In this document: positions 5,826 to 7,286 of the stretch, piece after piece | Numbering within the stretch: position 1 is the stretch's first letter | Layout: each line of letters opens with the position of its first letter | DNA from: an uncultured Bacteriovorax sp. | Lineage (GTDB): Bacteria; Bdellovibrionota; Bacteriovoracia; Bacteriovoracales; Bacteriovoracaceae | NCBI GenBank assembly: GCA_946482295.1 | Contig: CAMLRB010000179.1 | Location: 1-7,286 of the forward strand | Direction of reading: 5' to 3' | DNA: 7,286 bases | Program-made: the position numbers and the translations under genes | The notes under the pieces: model-generated | Told to the model about the DNA's origin: nothing | What the model saw: only the letters and a program-made list of their open reading frames with translations | Databases searched by the model: none

Positions 5826-7082
5826 TTAAGCCGATCCAGTGTTTGCGTATCGCCTCGTAAGTGCAAAGATAAAAAGAGCGGCGAGTGAAATTCCAATTAA
5901 AGCTTCAATCCCTGCTAGCATTTTTGCATAAATACTTAATGGATAGATGTCACCGTAGCCAACAGTGGTGAAAGTGATTACTGAAAAGTATAAACTCATC
6001 AGCAAAATTTCAAAAGATGAGTAGGTTATTCCTGTTGGTAGTTTAGGTAAAACAAGACCGACCTTGTTTAAGGTAAGAATAAAATATATAACTCCAAAAC
6101 TAGTGAGAACCGTTCCTGCTGCAATTAGTGTTCTCTCCGGTTTGAATCCATAGCCGCAAACAATTTCTATAAAAAAGTGCCCCATTTTTTTCCAGCGACT
6201 CTTTATTTTTTTCCTTTCTCCACTCATTAGATTAAATCCAGCGTTTGCTAAGCGAGAACTATCGTTCTCCGACTGAGCAGATGACATAATAAGTTTCCAT
6301 GATTCACTTGTAGGATTTAAAAAAGCATCTGGAACACAATTATGAGATCTCTCGATATACCCTGAGTTAATTGTGAGATTAGATATTTTACAATTAGAAA
6401 ATTCAAGATCAGAAATACTTGAATTATGCAAATGAAAGCCTGAGATATTGCCTTTCAAGTAGAGTCTACCAACTTCTGAATTTTGCGAGACCATTATTTC
6501 TTCTGATTCAGAGTAGAATCCTTCTAGAGAGGCTTTACGTATTGTAGCTCCCTGTAGGGCAATTTTCTTACAATTAACGAAAATTCGTAAGCTATCAACT
6601 TTGGAGTCTCGAATTTCTAGTAACTTTAATGGAGTTGGTCGGCTTGAAGTATTAATGCAGTTATAATTAGCTTCAATACCAATATTTAATTCTTCAATTT
6701 TACAATCAACAGATAATAGATTGCTGTCTTCTCCATCTAGGCGATTAATTGTTAAACCGTTTAAACGCGCAAATTCAGTTGCTCCATTTATTTTAAGAGA
6801 TACAAAAGTTGGATTTCCATTTGAAAAGGCGGCTAAGGTCAAATAAGGTAAGTCTTCTATGAATAGTATGGACGATGTGGCACTAATATGTGCGTTCAGG
6901 CCGTAAAGATTTGTAATTGGAGTTTTCTTACCAGCTGCTTGAAGAGCCGTAGGGTTTAAATAAACAATAGCACCTTCAAATTTAAATTCTATTTCCTCAG
7001 ATATTTGTATTGCTTCATTTGGGACTTTCGTAAGTATTTTTGCCTTAATAATAATCTGTGGGTTAAAGGTGATTTTTCCCAT
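5826..7082 (-). CDS. Potassium-channel protein with N-terminal beta-solenoid-like domain
   Basis: This 418-residue protein has two parts. Residues 1 to about 250 are built from short recurring strand-like units ending in Asn, Ser or Gly (for example KLLEIRDSKVDSLRIF, GRLYLKGNISGFHLHN, ISDLEFSNCKISNLTINS), with the pattern of a right-handed beta-solenoid or degenerate pentapeptide repeat. A helical basic linker follows (about 258-312), then a two-helix pore: a hydrophobic helix at 318-338, a pore helix, the filter TTVGYGD (372-378) and a second hydrophobic helix (about 385-408). The Ion_trans_2 filter is canonical, so an inner-membrane potassium-selective channel is well supported, with the solenoid in the cytoplasm. 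Related pentapeptide-channel fusions are known; their physiological role is poorly defined. I chose ATG 7082 because GAGGAAGG (7087-7094) lies four bases upstream; a longer frame from 7172 would start inside a terminator hairpin. It points the same way as the TIR operon, 291 bases upstream of it. A defence role is inferred only from location. Confidence 0.85.
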   Translation of the reverse strand: MGKITFNPQIIIKAKILTKVPNEAIQISEEIEFKFEGAIVYLNPTALQAAGKKTPITNLYGLNAHISATSSILFIEDLPYLTLAAFSNGNPTFVSLKINGATEFARLNGLTINRLDGEDSNLLSVDCKIEELNIGIEANYNCINTSSRPTPLKLLEIRDSKVDSLRIFVNCKKIALQGATIRKASLEGFYSESEEIMVSQNSEVGRLYLKGNISGFHLHNSSISDLEFSNCKISNLTINSGYIERSHNCVPDAFLNPTSESWKLIMSSAQSENDSSRLANAGFNLMSGERKKIKSRWKKMGHFFIEIVCGYGFKPERTLIAAGTVLTSFGVIYFILTLNKVGLVLPKLPTGITYSSFEILLMSLYFSVITFTTVGYGDIYPLSIYAKMLAGIEALIGISLAALFIFALTRRYANTGSA

Positions 7083-7151
7083 TAAGCCTTCCTCGTAAAA
7101 ATGTGCTTGATAGGTAGTAAGGAGGAGGTAATCCTTTCCCACGAACCCGGC
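7083..7151 (-). promoter_or_regulatory. Leader of the solenoid-channel gene with a strong ribosome-binding site and a possible masking sequence
   Basis: On the minus strand the site GAGGAAGG (7087-7094) precedes ATG 7082. About 27 bases further upstream CCTCCTC (7122-7128) could pair with it over seven base pairs with one bulged A, hiding the site. I see no good -35/-10 pair in this short stretch; the best match, TTGCCG with TACCTC, is poor. The gene may rely on a weak promoter here or on read-through from the tRNA. Confidence 0.4.
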
Positions 7152-7188
7152 AAAAACAAAAAAGCCCCGCAATGTGCAGGGCTTTTTC
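7152..7188 (-). terminator. Rho-independent terminator behind tRNA-Asp, usable in both directions
   Basis: GCCC (7164-7167) pairs with GGGC (7179-7182), and an inner GCA (7169-7171) pairs with TGC (7175-7177) around a three-base loop with one C/A mismatch between. A and T runs extend the stem on both sides. On the minus strand the hairpin is followed by a T-rich tract of about 12 bases, so it ends the tRNA-Asp transcript; on the plus strand it is followed by five Ts. It separates the tRNA from the channel gene. Confidence 0.85.
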
Positions 7189-7210
7189 GATTAATTTCTT
7201 TGTAGTAGTC

Positions 7211-7235
7211 GCCATTCGCGGGGTGCGAGAATGGC
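7211..7235 (-). repeat. Hairpin that includes the 3' end of tRNA-Asp
   Basis: GCCATTC at 7211-7217 is the exact complement of GAATGGC at 7229-7235, with CG (7219-7220) pairing with CG (7226-7227) after one mismatch. The arm at 7229-7235 contains the discriminator base and CCA end of the tRNA, so in the precursor the mature 3' end would be paired with its own trailer. It may guide 3' processing. Confidence 0.55.
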
Positions 7236-7286
7236 GGGAGAGACGGGACTCGAACCCGCGGCCTTCTGCGTGACAGGCAGACGTTA
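7232..7286 (-). tRNA. tRNA-Asp (anticodon GUC), 5' part beyond the window
   Basis: Read on the minus strand, the 55 visible bases contain a five-base-pair anticodon stem (TCTGC/GCAGA) with loop CTGTCAC, giving anticodon GTC (7272-7274). A variable loop follows, then the T arm GCGGG-TTCGAGT-CCCGT, the acceptor 3' strand CTCTCCC, discriminator G and an encoded CCA ending at 7232. The sequence is close to the usual bacterial tRNA-Asp. About 22 bases of the 5' side, with the acceptor 5' strand and most of the D arm, lie outside the window. Its 3' end faces the defence genes, the orientation in which integrating elements usually enter. Confidence 0.93.

Noticed and set aside
5669..5896. Minus-strand 75-residue frame between the channel and TIR genes
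   Set aside because: It overlaps the channel's C-terminal end in another frame and has a Phe/Leu-rich low-complexity tail with no good ribosome-binding site.
7118..7132. AAGGAGGAGGT on the plus strand as a ribosome-binding site for a plus-strand gene
   Set aside because: No start codon with an open frame follows at a useful distance; the next ATG is in the terminator hairpin.
7083..7172. A longer solenoid-channel protein starting at 7172 on the minus strand
   Set aside because: That start lies in the loop of the terminator hairpin and has no ribosome-binding site, whereas ATG 7082 follows GAGGAAGG.
1..7286. CRISPR array, insertion sequence or retron-type RNA
   Set aside because: No regularly spaced direct repeats, transposase, terminal inverted repeats or reverse transcriptase were seen.

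Overview
The window is an AT-rich bacterial segment packed with genes that look like phage-defence or programmed-death components, ending at a tRNA-Asp gene. Encoded CCA, purine-rich Shine-Dalgarno sites and short gene overlaps are ordinary bacterial traits. The sequence does not identify the species; an AT-rich Gram-negative bacterium is a guess only. No integrase, transposase, CRISPR array or plasmid gene is visible.

Layout: (1) 1-317 (+), the C-terminal end of an unrecognised charged protein running in from the left. (2) 318-539, an intergenic region with a good sigma70-type promoter candidate. (3) 540-3638 (+), three co-directional genes: a DUF262/GmrSD-type protein with a C-terminal HNH motif, a HEPN-like protein with an RNDLAH motif, and a small two-helix membrane protein with a potassium-channel filter and a long insertion between its first helix and the pore. 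(4) 3635-5534 (-), a tight three-gene operon: a small TIR-like (ThsB/DUF1863-type) protein, a caspase-like protease (His80/Cys126) and an Mrr-like nuclease (Asp53, Glu-Cys-Lys 70-72). Both gene junctions are TAATG overlaps. (5) 5535-5825, an intergenic region with a consensus -35 box, two dyads near the TIR start, and an inverted repeat behind the next gene. (6) 5826-7082 (-), a potassium-channel protein with a long N-terminal part resembling a beta-solenoid. (7) 7152-7286, a terminator, a hairpin and a partial tRNA-Asp(GUC) on the minus strand.

How the genes may work together: TIR plus caspase matches the known logic of type IV Thoeris, in which a TIR enzyme makes a cyclic-ADP-ribose-type signal that switches on a caspase-like protease. 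The coupled Mrr-like gene is the unexpected part; it could be a second effector or a target of the protease. The plus-strand DUF262-HEPN-channel set combines a nucleic-acid cleaving candidate, an RNase-like candidate and a membrane pore, and may be one system or stacked modules. Two differently built channels within 4.2 kb suggest that membrane depolarisation is a repeated theme here. These links are inferences from domain content and gene order.
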